From the NCBI GenBank assembly GCA_945872325.1, contig CAMBZY010000007.1, positions 1 through 19,152 of the forward strand: a DNA stretch of 19,152 bases, in the 5' to 3' direction. The notes under the pieces are model-generated. The model was not told where the DNA came from, searched no databases, and saw nothing but the letters and a program-made list of their open reading frames with translations. The stretch comes from Candidatus Kuenenia stuttgartensis. Its GTDB lineage: Bacteria; Planctomycetota; Planctomycetia; Isosphaerales; Isosphaeraceae. Shown in pieces: positions 7,577 to 16,134 of the stretch; the stretch's first letter is position 1, and each line of letters starts with the position of its first letter. The translations under genes were made by a program, and so were the position numbers.

Positions 7577-10500
7577 ATGAAACCTACCTTGATCGACCTG
7601 ATCAGCAGTGAAGATGCTGATATTCGCGACCAGCCGGCTGTCGAACTGGCTCAGTCCATGCCAGTGCCAGAACTCCTGATTCAGCTTAAAGATCTGGAAG
7701 AATTCCGGCTCTCCACATCCAACCTCTACCACAGAGTACGTGCTGCCGTCATTCAGCATGCCGTTTACCGATTCGTCCTGCAGGAGTCGGACAGCCTCCC
7801 CAGCGACGGCCGGATCGACGAACACGCTTATAAAGATTTCTTGAACCGACGATTTGAAGAGTCGATCTCGCAATGGCTTAAACTATCCGATCAAAACGGG
7901 TTAGATAGAACCACTGCCAGCTGCCTGGCGGCGGCTTATGAACAATCGGCATTTGCAACACTGGCGGATCAAGTGCGCCGATCGGTTCGTCAATGCCCGG
8001 GAAATAAGTGGATGTTCCGGGTCGGATCGGCTGAGGAGCATCCCCTAAGGCTCAGCCCATCTCTCCTAAAACGTGATGGAGAAACGGGTTTATACCCTAT
8101 CATCACCGAGCGTACACCCGTTCGTATGGACTTGTCGCATAGCGGATGGTCGGACATTTTCTTCCTGGGAATGGACTACCCTGAAGGCGCCAGGGTGATC
8201 AACATTTCAGTCGATCTAGGCGTTCACGGACGTGACAGCTCGCCTATTCCGCCAATCGAAACCCGGGTCCGGGTGATTGACGAACCGGTTCTGCGACTGA
8301 GCAGCGTCGATCTTGGCGATACCAAGGATGTGACATCTCTTGATGATCTGTTCAATTTTGGGAACGATTACCTCGGCCTTGTCAAAGCCGGTGTGATCGC
8401 CTCAGGGCTGGTTCCCGCATCGCTTGAAGGCAGTGGAGAAAGCCTTGCCGATGTTCTCGCGGCCGTGGTCAGGCCTGGAATGGGCCTGGAAGTCGTCTGT
8501 AAAGTCAACGATATCCCCAAGGGTTCGCGACTGGCAGTTTCGACCAACCTCCTAGCCTCGATCATCAGCCTGCTCATGCGTGCGACCGGCCAAACCAAGG
8601 CCCTGACTGGCGGGCTGACCCCCGAGGAATCGAAAGTCGTTGTGGCCAGAGCCATTCTGGGCGAATGGCTGGGCGGTTCAGGTGGCGGATGGCAAGACTC
8701 TGGCGGCGTCTTTCCTGGAATCAAAACCATTCAAGGTGCTGTTGCTGAACCTGGCGATCCAGAATGGCAGATCAGTCGCGGCCGACTTCTACCTGACCAC
8801 AAACTACTTGATTCCAGAGAGTTAGGCGAGAAAACATCCGCAGAGCTTGCCGATAAATTGGCCCGGGGCTTGATCCTGATTCATGGTGGAATGGCCCAGA
8901 ATGTCGGCCCGATCTTAAATATGGTTACGGAAAAATATCTACTGAGAGGGCGCAATGAGTCGGCCGCCCGGCAGGAGAGTCTGGGGATTTTTGAGGAAAT
9001 CGTCGAATCCATTCGCACAGCAGATGTTAAGCGACTTGCTGGCCTGACCGACCGAAACTTTCACGGCCCCTTGAAAACGATGATCCCGTGGGTCTCAAAT
9101 CGTTACACTGAAACGATTATTGAACGTATGAAGGCGAAGTACGGAGATCAATTCTGGGGCTTCCTCATGCTGGGCGGAATGTCCGGTGGTGGCATGGGTC
9201 TGTTTGTGGATCCGGAGATCGGTCCACACATCCGAGGCGAGGTTCTCGAATTGATTCGAACCGCCAAGGCTGAACTTGACGATGCCCTGCCCTTTGCCAT
9301 GGATCCCGTGGTTTATGACTTTCAGATCAACCCGCGCGGCACCTGGTCCGAGATCGCGACTGGGTCTGCGGCGATCATGCCTGAAAGCTATCTGCGATTG
9401 ATCGTATCCAAACTTCAGCCCGGCTCTGGTGGAGCCTGGACAGCCACTCGACGCGCCGAAATGTTCCAGTTTGCCACCGGTGTGACCGGCGAACCGAGTC
9501 AGATAGATGTCCTTAAAACCTTGGTAGGACAGATGTTCCCTCTGGACAGGGGCACGGTTCGACCAAACGCTGCAGAGTGGGAACTGGAATCTCGCAGGAT
9601 TCGAGAGGCGTACGGTTTTGACCCGATCCAACACTCCAAAAATCGCGAAGACCTGCTCAGGGGCCGGATCGGACTGGCTCGCAACCGCCTCCCAAATTCC
9701 GTAGAAGTCACCGACGTGCGAGATCAAGATGTGATCGACACTCGCAAGTCAATAAACCCGACTGTAACCACATCTTCTAAATCCACTTACAACCAGGCCC
9801 AAGTGGCAGTGGTCAGTCTGGCGGCAGGTGTAGGCAGTCGGTGGACATCGGGGGCGGGAGTGGTCAAGGCGGTCAACCCATTTGTACCGATGGGGCATCG
9901 TCACCGGAGTTTTCTGGAGATTCACCTGGCCAAGACTCGCCGCGCACAAAGACTTTCAGGATCAGTGATTCCACACCTTGTCACCACCAGTTATCTGACC
10001 AAATCGGCCGTGGACCGGCACTGGTCGAACTGGTCTCGCGAATGGTCGGATCTGGCTGTTTATCTTTCTGAAGGCCGGGCGATTGGTCAGCGGTTGATCC
10101 CCACACGCCGCGACCTCCAGTTCCTTTGGGAAGAATCCACTCAGGCCTTGCTGGATGAAAACAAACAAAAGGTACGCGACGCTGGCCGGAGAGCGATTCT
10201 GGATTGGGCCACAACGACTGGTGAGGCATCGGATTACGTAGACAACATCGCATCGCAGCGATTCCACCCGCCCGGGCACTTTTACGAAATCCCCAACCTG
10301 ATGACCAGCGGGACTTTGGGGAAGGTTTTAAGAGATCATCCCGACCTCCGCTGGCTGATGATCCACAATATTGACACCTTGGGCGCGACGGTTGATCCAG
10401 ATATGCTGGCTCAGGCTGAAAGTTCTGGAGCAGCCGTCTGTTACGAGGTGATCAGCAAGCGGGTGGAGGATCACGGAGGAGGTCTGGCACGTGTGGGAGG

Positions 10501-10933
10501 TAGGCCGAGGCTTCTGGAAGGTCTTGCCCAGCCACGAGAAGAGACCGATTACGACCTGAGGTACTACAACACCCTAACAACCTGGCTGGATCTAGACCGC
10601 TGGCTGGCCATTCTTGGTCTTTCACGGTCCGACCTGACGGAAAATCGTCAATCACGGATTGAAGAATCGGTACGCGATTTGGCCTCACGCCTACCAGCCT
10701 ATGTGACGATCAAAGATGTAAAGCGGCGCTGGGGTTTCGGCCAGGAAGACATTTTTCCAGTGGCCCAACTGGAGCGGATCTGGGGCGACCTGAGCGGCCT
10801 GGATGAAGTAGACACAGCCTTTCTGGTCGTCGACAGACGCAGGGGCCAACAGTTGAAAGATCCGGCACAACTCGATGGCTGGGCCAACGACGGAAGTTTG
10901 GATTACATCGCCAATCTTTGCGATTTCTCTTGA
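7577..10933 (+). CDS. Bifunctional protein: fucokinase-like GHMP kinase fused to UDPGP-type pyrophosphorylase
   Basis: 1118 aa, no signal peptide, cytoplasmic. Residues 1-170 are helical and unrecognised. Residues about 178-640 look like the GHMP kinase of L-fucokinases: TPVRMDLSHSGWSD (180-193), a phosphate-loop counterpart PKGSRLAVSTN (314-324), GGGWQDSGGVFPGIK (369-383, near-diagnostic for fucokinase/heptokinase-type GHMP enzymes) and a third glycine motif GGMSGGG (533-539). After a linker, residues about 740-1118 match the UDPGP family: LAAGVGSRW (748-756), a Lys in GVVKAVNPF (761-769), HPPGH (897-901), SGTLGKVL (911-918), NIDTLGATVDP (931-941), GGGL (967-970), LLEGLAQP (979-986). Inferred reaction: free sugar + ATP to sugar-1-phosphate, then + UTP to UDP-sugar. 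Known Fkp/FKGP enzymes have the nucleotidyltransferase first; here it is last. The kinase loop has Arg where the usual motif has Gly. The actual sugar is unknown. It lies between GalU-like and epimerase genes. Confidence 0.8.
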   Translation: MKPTLIDLISSEDADIRDQPAVELAQSMPVPELLIQLKDLEEFRLSTSNLYHRVRAAVIQHAVYRFVLQESDSLPSDGRIDEHAYKDFLNRRFEESISQWLKLSDQNGLDRTTASCLAAAYEQSAFATLADQVRRSVRQCPGNKWMFRVGSAEEHPLRLSPSLLKRDGETGLYPIITERTPVRMDLSHSGWSDIFFLGMDYPEGARVINISVDLGVHGRDSSPIPPIETRVRVIDEPVLRLSSVDLGDTKDVTSLDDLFNFGNDYLGLVKAGVIASGLVPASLEGSGESLADVLAAVVRPGMGLEVVCKVNDIPKGSRLAVSTNLLASIISLLMRATGQTKALTGGLTPEESKVVVARAILGEWLGGSGGGWQDSGGVFPGIKTIQGAVAEPGDPEWQISRGRLLPDHKLLDSRELGEKTSAELADKLARGLILIHGGMAQNVGPILNMVTEKYLLRGRNESAARQESLGIFEEIVESIRTADVKRLAGLTDRNFHGPLKTMIPWVSNRYTETIIERMKAKYGDQFWGFLMLGGMSGGGMGLFVDPEIGPHIRGEVLELIRTAKAELDDALPFAMDPVVYDFQINPRGTWSEIATGSAAIMPESYLRLIVSKLQPGSGGAWTATRRAEMFQFATGVTGEPSQIDVLKTLVGQMFPLDRGTVRPNAAEWELESRRIREAYGFDPIQHSKNREDLLRGRIGLARNRLPNSVEVTDVRDQDVIDTRKSINPTVTTSSKSTYNQAQVAVVSLAAGVGSRWTSGAGVVKAVNPFVPMGHRHRSFLEIHLAKTRRAQRLSGSVIPHLVTTSYLTKSAVDRHWSNWSREWSDLAVYLSEGRAIGQRLIPTRRDLQFLWEESTQALLDENKQKVRDAGRRAILDWATTTGEASDYVDNIASQRFHPPGHFYEIPNLMTSGTLGKVLRDHPDLRWLMIHNIDTLGATVDPDMLAQAESSGAAVCYEVISKRVEDHGGGLARVGGRPRLLEGLAQPREETDYDLRYYNTLTTWLDLDRWLAILGLSRSDLTENRQSRIEESVRDLASRLPAYVTIKDVKRRWGFGQEDIFPVAQLERIWGDLSGLDEVDTAFLVVDRRRGQQLKDPAQLDGWANDGSLDYIANLCDFS

Positions 10934-11008
10934 AATCCGTCATAGTGGTGTACGATAGTCTGCATTCAATATCATGCGTAACGATGGATTCATCAAGGAT
11001 CGAAAGAC

Positions 11009-11959
11009 GTGAGCAATACATCCGACCTGGTTCTGGTCTCCGGCGGAGCAGGCTTTATCGGCTCGCACATAGTCCGGGCTTTGTTAAACAAGGGCCATCG
11101 TGTTCGGGTTCTGGACAACCTCTCCACAGGCAAATTTGAGAATCTGTCGGAAGTGGCTTCTCACGTTGAGTTTATCCAAGGCGATGCTGCCGATTTCGAC
11201 CTCTGTGTTCAAAGCGTTGCCGGCGCCAGTTACGTCTTCCATCAAGCGGCCATCCCTTCCGTTCCACGATCCGTCAAAGAGCCGCTAATTTCGCACCAAA
11301 GTGGTCCCACAGCAACGCTTTACCTACTCGAGGCCGCACGTCAGTCAGGCACGGTCAAGCGGTTTATGTTTGCGGCTTCAAGCTCTGCTTACGGCGACAC
11401 CGAAGAGCTTCCCAAGCATGAGTTGATGCCGCCTAATCCGCTAAGTCCTTACGCAGCCTCGAAAGTCTCAGGCGAGATGTACGTTCGCTGCTACGGCAAG
11501 ACGATGGGCCTCGACGCAGTTTCGCTACGTTACTTCAACATTTTCGGACCACGTCAGGACCCCAATAGTCCTTACAGCGGCGTGATCGCGAAATTCACCC
11601 GCGTTATGTCCGAAGGTGTGCGCCCTGTGATCTTTGGAGACGGTTCTCAGTCCCGCGACTTCACTTATGTGGACAACGCCGTCTCTGCAAACCTTCTTGC
11701 CATGTTGCATCCAGAACCCCTTCAGGGCGATGTATTTAACGTGGGTACAGGCGATCGGTCAGACCTCAATCAGCTCGTGGCTCATCTGAATGCGATTTAT
11801 AAGCGAGATCTGAAGCCAATTTACGAACTGGAACGGGCTGGCGATGTGAAGCATTCGCTGGCAAGTCTGACCAAAATTCAGAAAGTGCTCGGCTACAGGC
11901 CGATCGTGAATTTTGAGGAAGGTCTGAGGCTGACAGTGGAAGCGGAAGCTGGGAATTGA
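11009..11959 (+). CDS. UDP-sugar 4-epimerase, WbpP/GalE-type extended SDR
   Basis: NAD-dependent extended short-chain dehydrogenase, 316 aa, cytoplasmic, probably inverting C4 of a UDP-hexose or UDP-N-acetylhexosamine. Cofactor loop GGAGFIGSH (12-20), acidic D36 after beta2, SSSAYGD (124-130) with the catalytic Ser, Y148xxxK152 dyad, then RYFNIFGPRQDP (174-185) and RDFTYVDN (216-223), all typical of the WbpP/Gne group of UDP-GlcNAc(A) 4-epimerases. Start is GTG 11009, supported by AAGGA 9 nt upstream. It lies 75 bp after the kinase-pyrophosphorylase gene, so the UDP-sugar made there is a likely substrate. C-terminus is slightly shorter than many homologues (about 340). Substrate (Glc/Gal, GlcNAc/GalNAc, uronic acid or pentose) is not decided by what I can see. 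Confidence 0.87.
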   Translation: MSNTSDLVLVSGGAGFIGSHIVRALLNKGHRVRVLDNLSTGKFENLSEVASHVEFIQGDAADFDLCVQSVAGASYVFHQAAIPSVPRSVKEPLISHQSGPTATLYLLEAARQSGTVKRFMFAASSSAYGDTEELPKHELMPPNPLSPYAASKVSGEMYVRCYGKTMGLDAVSLRYFNIFGPRQDPNSPYSGVIAKFTRVMSEGVRPVIFGDGSQSRDFTYVDNAVSANLLAMLHPEPLQGDVFNVGTGDRSDLNQLVAHLNAIYKRDLKPIYELERAGDVKHSLASLTKIQKVLGYRPIVNFEEGLRLTVEAEAGN

Positions 11960-11994
11960 CAACTGTTCTAAAAAACGCATCTCTTTTTGAACAC

Positions 11995-12022
11995 TGATCT
12001 TAAGCTGAACACAGCTTGATCA
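11995..12022 (+). terminator. Bulged hairpin after the epimerase gene, possible terminator
   Basis: Arms TGATC (11995-11999) plus AAGCTG (12002-12007), loop AACA, arms CAGCTT (12012-12017) plus GATCA (12018-12022): 11 bp with a two-base bulge. It lies 36 bp beyond the epimerase stop. No T run follows, so it may be a weak terminator, an mRNA-stabilising structure or a binding dyad. Confidence 0.35.
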
Positions 12023-12130
12023 AACCCAATCAAATTTGAAATAAGTGTAGACCGCCGCACTCAATCCAATAGACTAAGGGTGCTTCACCTCGGTTCATAC
12101 TTGATTCAGTGATGGATTGGATGCGTAGAA

Positions 12131-13438
12131 ATGGGCTGGATTGCGATCAGAATGCTGACCGGTGACCGTGCCAAGTTTATTGGCATTGTTTTCGGCTTGG
12201 CATTTGCTTCCGCCCTGATCATGCAGCAAGGCTCAATTTTTTGGGGCCTGATGCTGCGTACATGCGCCCAGATTTATGATCTCAGGGGCGCTGATCTTTG
12301 GGTCATGGACCCTTCCGTACAGTTCATCGACGACGTCAAACCCATGCTTGAAAGGCAGTTAGGGATAGTTCGAGGTGTTGAGGGAATTCAGTGGGCCGTG
12401 CCGCTTTACAAAGGCAATGCCCGGGCGAAACTCACATTCCTCGACAAAACCACCGGCAAGCGGGTGGACGTGACGGAACAGGTGATTCTGATTGGACTTG
12501 ACGACAATTCTCTGGTAGGTGAACCCGCCGAGATGTTCACCGGTAATCTTCTGGACCTGCATCGTCCGAACTCTGTGATAGTGGATAAGGTAGGTCTGCG
12601 CAAGCTTTTTCCTCGTCAGGGTTTGAATCTGACGAAGACTCCTGAGGAATTCAAATCCCAGTTGGTCAAGCTCAGTCGCCGCAAAGAGCCGGCAATCATG
12701 TCTAAATCCATTCAAACCAACGACATACCAAACACGAAAACGGTAGACACAGCATCCGAAGCGTCACCGGTTCTGTTCGAAATGGAAATGAACGAACACA
12801 GAGCCGAAGTCGTCGGGGTTTGTAACGCGTCACGAACGTTTCAGTCGAATGCCGTGATTTATACCACTTTCAGCCGAGCCAAAGAGTTCGTCCCGCGTGA
12901 GCGTAAACTTCTAAGTTATGTGCTGGTCAAAGTTCAGCCTGGTCAGAACCATGCCGAAATCGCCAAACGAATCACTCAACAATCTGGTCTTGCAGCACTG
13001 ACAACAGATGAGTTCGTGGCCAAAACGATCAACTATTATCTGCGGTACACCGGCATCCCGATCAATTTCATGACCACGGTGATCCTCGGTTTCATCGTGG
13101 GAACAGCCATCGCGGGTCAAATGTTCTATTCATTCACTCTCGAAAACATCCGCCAGTTTGGCGCACTCAAAGCCATGGGTGTGGGGAACTTGCGAATCGT
13201 TGGAATGGTCCTGCTGCAAGCTGGTCTGGTTGGTTTTCTGGGCTATGGTCTGGGCGTAGGCGGTGCCACCCTTTTCGGTATGGCCAACCGCGGCCAGAAT
13301 AGCGAATTGGCATTTTACACACACTGGTATCTACTGCTGCTCGATGCCGGTGCGACGATGATAATCTGTGTACTGGCAAGTCTTTTAAGCGTTCTCAAAG
13401 TGGTTATGCTTGAACCTGCCATCGTTTTCCGAGGCTGA
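12131..13438 (+). CDS. DevC/FtsX-type ABC exporter permease
   Basis: MacB/FtsX-fold permease of the DevC type, 435 aa, inner membrane. TM1 is about 16-36, a large extracytoplasmic domain about 40-305, then three TM helices (about 310-332, 355-380, 400-425), the standard 1+3 layout. The cytoplasmic coupling segment ENIRQFGALKAMG (338-350) between TM2 and TM3 is typical of the family and contacts the ATPase. A Lys/Ser/Thr-rich stretch about 162-215 in the periplasmic domain looks like a loop insertion. ATG 12131 has only a poor ribosome site (GGAT about 10 nt upstream). The following genes encode the ATPase and membrane-fusion partner, completing an inner-membrane/periplasm exporter; in the cyanobacterium Anabaena the homologous DevBCA exports heterocyst glycolipids through a TolC protein. 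Substrate here is inference only. Confidence 0.86.
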   Translation: MGWIAIRMLTGDRAKFIGIVFGLAFASALIMQQGSIFWGLMLRTCAQIYDLRGADLWVMDPSVQFIDDVKPMLERQLGIVRGVEGIQWAVPLYKGNARAKLTFLDKTTGKRVDVTEQVILIGLDDNSLVGEPAEMFTGNLLDLHRPNSVIVDKVGLRKLFPRQGLNLTKTPEEFKSQLVKLSRRKEPAIMSKSIQTNDIPNTKTVDTASEASPVLFEMEMNEHRAEVVGVCNASRTFQSNAVIYTTFSRAKEFVPRERKLLSYVLVKVQPGQNHAEIAKRITQQSGLAALTTDEFVAKTINYYLRYTGIPINFMTTVILGFIVGTAIAGQMFYSFTLENIRQFGALKAMGVGNLRIVGMVLLQAGLVGFLGYGLGVGGATLFGMANRGQNSELAFYTHWYLLLLDAGATMIICVLASLLSVLKVVMLEPAIVFRG

Positions 13439-13498
13439 TTCCGGAAACGAAAGTGTACCCACCCTTCGCCCAATCTGACACTAGGATTTTGACTGACC

Positions 13499-14269
13499 TT
13501 GGAAGCTGAATTGAGTCTTAATCCTGATATCCCAAAGACGCAAACTAAGCGTCTGGCAGTTCGTATTTCTTCTGTCAGTAAGCAGTTTGGGAAAGGCGAA
13601 CAAGCCGTTAAAGCCCTTCAGGGGATCACTTGGGACGTAGCCGCCCAGGAAGTCGCCATGCTGGTCGGGCCGTCCGGATGCGGCAAAACCACCTTGATTT
13701 CAGTGGTTGCCGGAATTCTCAATGCGGATCAAGGCTCGGTTTCGATCTTTGGTGAATCCATCACAGCGATGTCCGACCGGTACAAAACAAAATATAGGGC
13801 CAAAAATGTTGGCTTCGTATTCCAGCAGTACAACCTTTTACCCGCTCTGACTGCCGCTGAAAATGCAGCCGTTCCGCTCCTGATTCAAGGCGTTCCGCGG
13901 TTAAAGGCTGTCAAAGAAGCGTCCGAACTGCTTGGTCAGCTTGGACTTGGCAAGCGAATTCATGCACGGCCCAACCAGCTTTCAGGTGGTCAGCAACAGC
14001 GGGTCGCCATTGCCAGAGCGTTGATCCATAAACCGAAAATTCTTGTATGCGACGAACCAACAGCGGCTTTGGATCACGAAACAGGCATGATTGTCATGAA
14101 ACTGATTCGTGAACTGGCGGTTTCCGACGATAGGGCCGTGATTGTGGTGACGCACGACAACCGAATTTTCCCTATGGGTGACCGCGTTGCGCATATGGAC
14201 GATGGCCATATTGAGTCGATCGTTGACGGCTCCGGCCGCCCTATCCCAGCTATGATTGACATACCTTAA
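13499..14269 (+). CDS. DevA/LolD-type ABC exporter ATPase
   Basis: ATP-binding subunit of the 3-gene exporter, 256 aa, cytoplasmic side of the membrane. Walker A GPSGCGKT (57-64), Q-loop Q109 in VFQQYNLLPALTAAEN, signature LSGGQ (161-165), Walker B ILVCDE (181-186), H-loop H219. The pattern around the Q-loop is typical of the LolD/MacB/DevA branch, matching the FtsX-type permease encoded 60 bp upstream. The frame is closed by a TGA at 13490, so no ATG is possible ahead of the conserved region; TTG at 13499 (or TTG 13511) must start it, with AGGA about 12 nt upstream. The weak start may tune subunit ratio. About 20 residues precede the ABC core. Confidence 0.92.
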   Translation: MEAELSLNPDIPKTQTKRLAVRISSVSKQFGKGEQAVKALQGITWDVAAQEVAMLVGPSGCGKTTLISVVAGILNADQGSVSIFGESITAMSDRYKTKYRAKNVGFVFQQYNLLPALTAAENAAVPLLIQGVPRLKAVKEASELLGQLGLGKRIHARPNQLSGGQQQRVAIARALIHKPKILVCDEPTAALDHETGMIVMKLIRELAVSDDRAVIVVTHDNRIFPMGDRVAHMDDGHIESIVDGSGRPIPAMIDIP

Positions 14270-14350
14270 ACCATTACTGGTTATTGGATTGAGGCTGAAT
14301 CAGATGAATCGTCACATCACATCAGGTTTGCAGGATTGGAGAGTCTCCCG

Positions 14351-15511
14351 ATGATTCGCTGGCTATTCACACTTCTATCCATTTCTGGAGTGATTCTGGC
14401 TGTAGTCGTGGTTCTGGAGTTGCGTAAATCGCCGCCCCCAACACCACCTCGCCAACCTCCTCCGATGCCGATTGTCGACAAGTCGCCAATCCCATCCCCA
14501 GTGTCGGCCACGGGGGTGGTGGAAGCCATGTCAGAAAATGTTCTGATCGGCACCAACATTCCGGGAGTTGTGGCGGAAGTCCTTGTCAAGGTTGACGATA
14601 CCGTCACTCTCGGTCAGCCCCTGTTTCGCCTCGACGACCGTCAGTCGCGAGCCGACCTCAAAGCAGCGCAAGCAAAGCTGGCTGTCGCACAAGCCCAACT
14701 CGAACGGCTCAAGAATTTCCCTCGTAAAGAAGACCTTCCACCTGCCGAGGCTTTTGTTCAGGAGGCCAGCGCCCGCCTGGCCGACGCCGATGCCGCCTGG
14801 CAACGTGCCCAGCGTCTGTTTCAGCGAGGCTCGATCAGCCAAAGTGATTACGACCGCGATCGTTATGCGTTTTCCGTGGCCCAAGCCGCTCGTGATAAAG
14901 CTGTTGCGGAACTCGCTAGATTAAAGGCTGGAAGCTGGGACCGTGAGATCGCTATCTCTGAAGCGGAAATTCTCAGCTCACAAGCCAACGTTGAAAGTGC
15001 CAAGGTCGATCTGGACCGCCATACTGTACAAGCACTTGCGCCCGGCCAAGTCCTTCAGGTGAATGTTCGACCCGGTCAGTTTGCAGCCCAACTCAATCGC
15101 GAACCGCTGCTTGTACTTGGGAATACGGGCACCCTTCACGTTCGAGCCGATATTGACGAACAAGACCTTGACCGGTTTGATCCTAAGGCCAAAGCATTTG
15201 CCTACTTAAAAGGCCGAAGTGATCCCGTTTATGCGATCACTCCTTACCGGGTAGATCCTTATGTGATCCCCAAGCGGAACCTGACTGGCGAGAACTCCGA
15301 ACGAATCGATACCCGTGTTCTGCAAGTGATTTACACTCTGCCAAAAACGGTCAAACGAGGCGAGCTTTACGTCGGTCAGCAAATGGATGTCTTTATTGAG
15401 TCCAAACCCTTCGATTCGTCCAAGTCTCGGTTTGCTCCCGAAGTGCAAAAGCCTGCGGAAGTCTCATCACAGACAATCTCAAAAGAGTCTCTCAAAGCGA
15501 AATCTGGTTGA
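14351..15511 (+). CDS. HlyD/DevB-type membrane-fusion (periplasmic adaptor) protein
   Basis: Periplasmic adaptor of the exporter, 386 aa. N-terminal TM helix (about 4-23), then a Pro-rich spacer (27-50) that should cross the peptidoglycan-near space, half-lipoyl segment (54-97, with IPGVVAEVLVKVDDTVTLGQPLFRLDD-type pattern), alpha-helical coiled coil (about 98-225, Ala/Glu/Arg-rich), second half-lipoyl APGQVLQVNVRPGQ region (230-243), then a beta-barrel domain (about 260-350). The coiled-coil tip carries RLFQRGSISQSDYDR, close to the tip motif by which such adaptors dock onto TolC-like channels. ATG 14351 is chosen because GGAG lies 9 nt upstream; an in-frame TTG at 14336 adds 5 residues. It is the last gene of the three; the order permease-ATPase-adaptor differs from devB-devC-devA. 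Confidence 0.9.
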   Translation: MIRWLFTLLSISGVILAVVVVLELRKSPPPTPPRQPPPMPIVDKSPIPSPVSATGVVEAMSENVLIGTNIPGVVAEVLVKVDDTVTLGQPLFRLDDRQSRADLKAAQAKLAVAQAQLERLKNFPRKEDLPPAEAFVQEASARLADADAAWQRAQRLFQRGSISQSDYDRDRYAFSVAQAARDKAVAELARLKAGSWDREIAISEAEILSSQANVESAKVDLDRHTVQALAPGQVLQVNVRPGQFAAQLNREPLLVLGNTGTLHVRADIDEQDLDRFDPKAKAFAYLKGRSDPVYAITPYRVDPYVIPKRNLTGENSERIDTRVLQVIYTLPKTVKRGELYVGQQMDVFIESKPFDSSKSRFAPEVQKPAEVSSQTISKESLKAKSG

Positions 15512-15554
15512 CCTGAAAAATCATCCATTATTGCTCCGTACACAATCTCGGAAA

Positions 15555-16115
15555 TTAGCCTGGTGCTTGTTTCCGATTTTTTGTCACTGATTTTGGTTGC
15601 TTTTCCGAATGGTCTGAATTGGGCGGAACGATTCGGAATTCGATCATCTGAATCTGCTTCTGTTCCGGCATTGCAGCTTGGTCTATGGTCTCTAGCTCGA
15701 GCGTATACTCGCCTGGAGGAAAGTTCTTAAAGCCAATTGAAGCCATTAGATAAAACTCTTCAAGGTCGGATTTTACTTCAGGCTCAAACTTGTAAAGCTC
15801 TCGACGTTCGAACAGAACTTTTTTCATCCCCTTTGCACGCACTTTGGCATTCTGCACAAATTTCGCCTTCCGCAAGCCGTCAATCATCTGAGTTGCAAAC
15901 CCAGATGGTTCAACATAGACATTCAGCTTATCAAACGTTGTAAGTTCTGGTGGATCAAGTCGAACGAAATCTCGAAGGCCTTTGACGGATTTGCAAACGG
16001 CTGGCTCTGAAAGTCGAAATTCTTGGGCAACCACCTGCCCCATGAATCCCAGAGGAATCGCAAAGCCGCAAAAACCAACCAGGATGAGTCGATAGACGGA
16101 TCTGCGAATTCCCAT
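15555..16115 (-). CDS. Hypothetical secreted protein, partner of the Ggt-like gene
   Basis: 186 aa from ATG 16115, chosen because AAGG lies 9 nt upstream; an in-frame start at 16172 would run into the upstream gene. The N-terminus (two Arg, then a hydrophobic stretch of about 20 residues ending near VVAQ) is a signal peptide, so the protein is exported. The mature part is mixed beta with many charged residues, has two Cys-free beta segments (LNVYVEPSGF near 65-75; GEYTLELETID near 140) and a basic, polar C-tail. It resembles planctomycete secreted proteins of unknown function that assess beta-sandwich-like domains; I recognise no named family. It sits 19 bp after the Ggt-like stop and is surely in the same transcript. 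It converges with the adaptor gene, with 43 bp between the stops and no clear terminator. Confidence 0.75.
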   Translation of the reverse strand: MGIRRSVYRLILVGFCGFAIPLGFMGQVVAQEFRLSEPAVCKSVKGLRDFVRLDPPELTTFDKLNVYVEPSGFATQMIDGLRKAKFVQNAKVRAKGMKKVLFERRELYKFEPEVKSDLEEFYLMASIGFKNFPPGEYTLELETIDQAAMPEQKQIQMIEFRIVPPNSDHSEKQPKSVTKNRKQAPG

Positions 16116-16134
16116 GGTGAGAAGCCTTCTTCTA

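Noticed and set aside
7548..7580. Ten-codon mini-ORF whose TGA overlaps the ATG of the fusion gene (ATGA)
   Set aside because: Could give translational coupling, but has no Shine-Dalgarno and such short frames arise easily by chance.
9095..9727. Minus-strand 210-codon frame inside the kinase-pyrophosphorylase gene
   Set aside because: Lies wholly within a well-supported coding region; no protein family features.
12930..13379. Minus-strand frames with several His/Cys residues opposite the permease
   Set aside because: Antisense of the permease TM region; no zinc-finger spacing or start signal.
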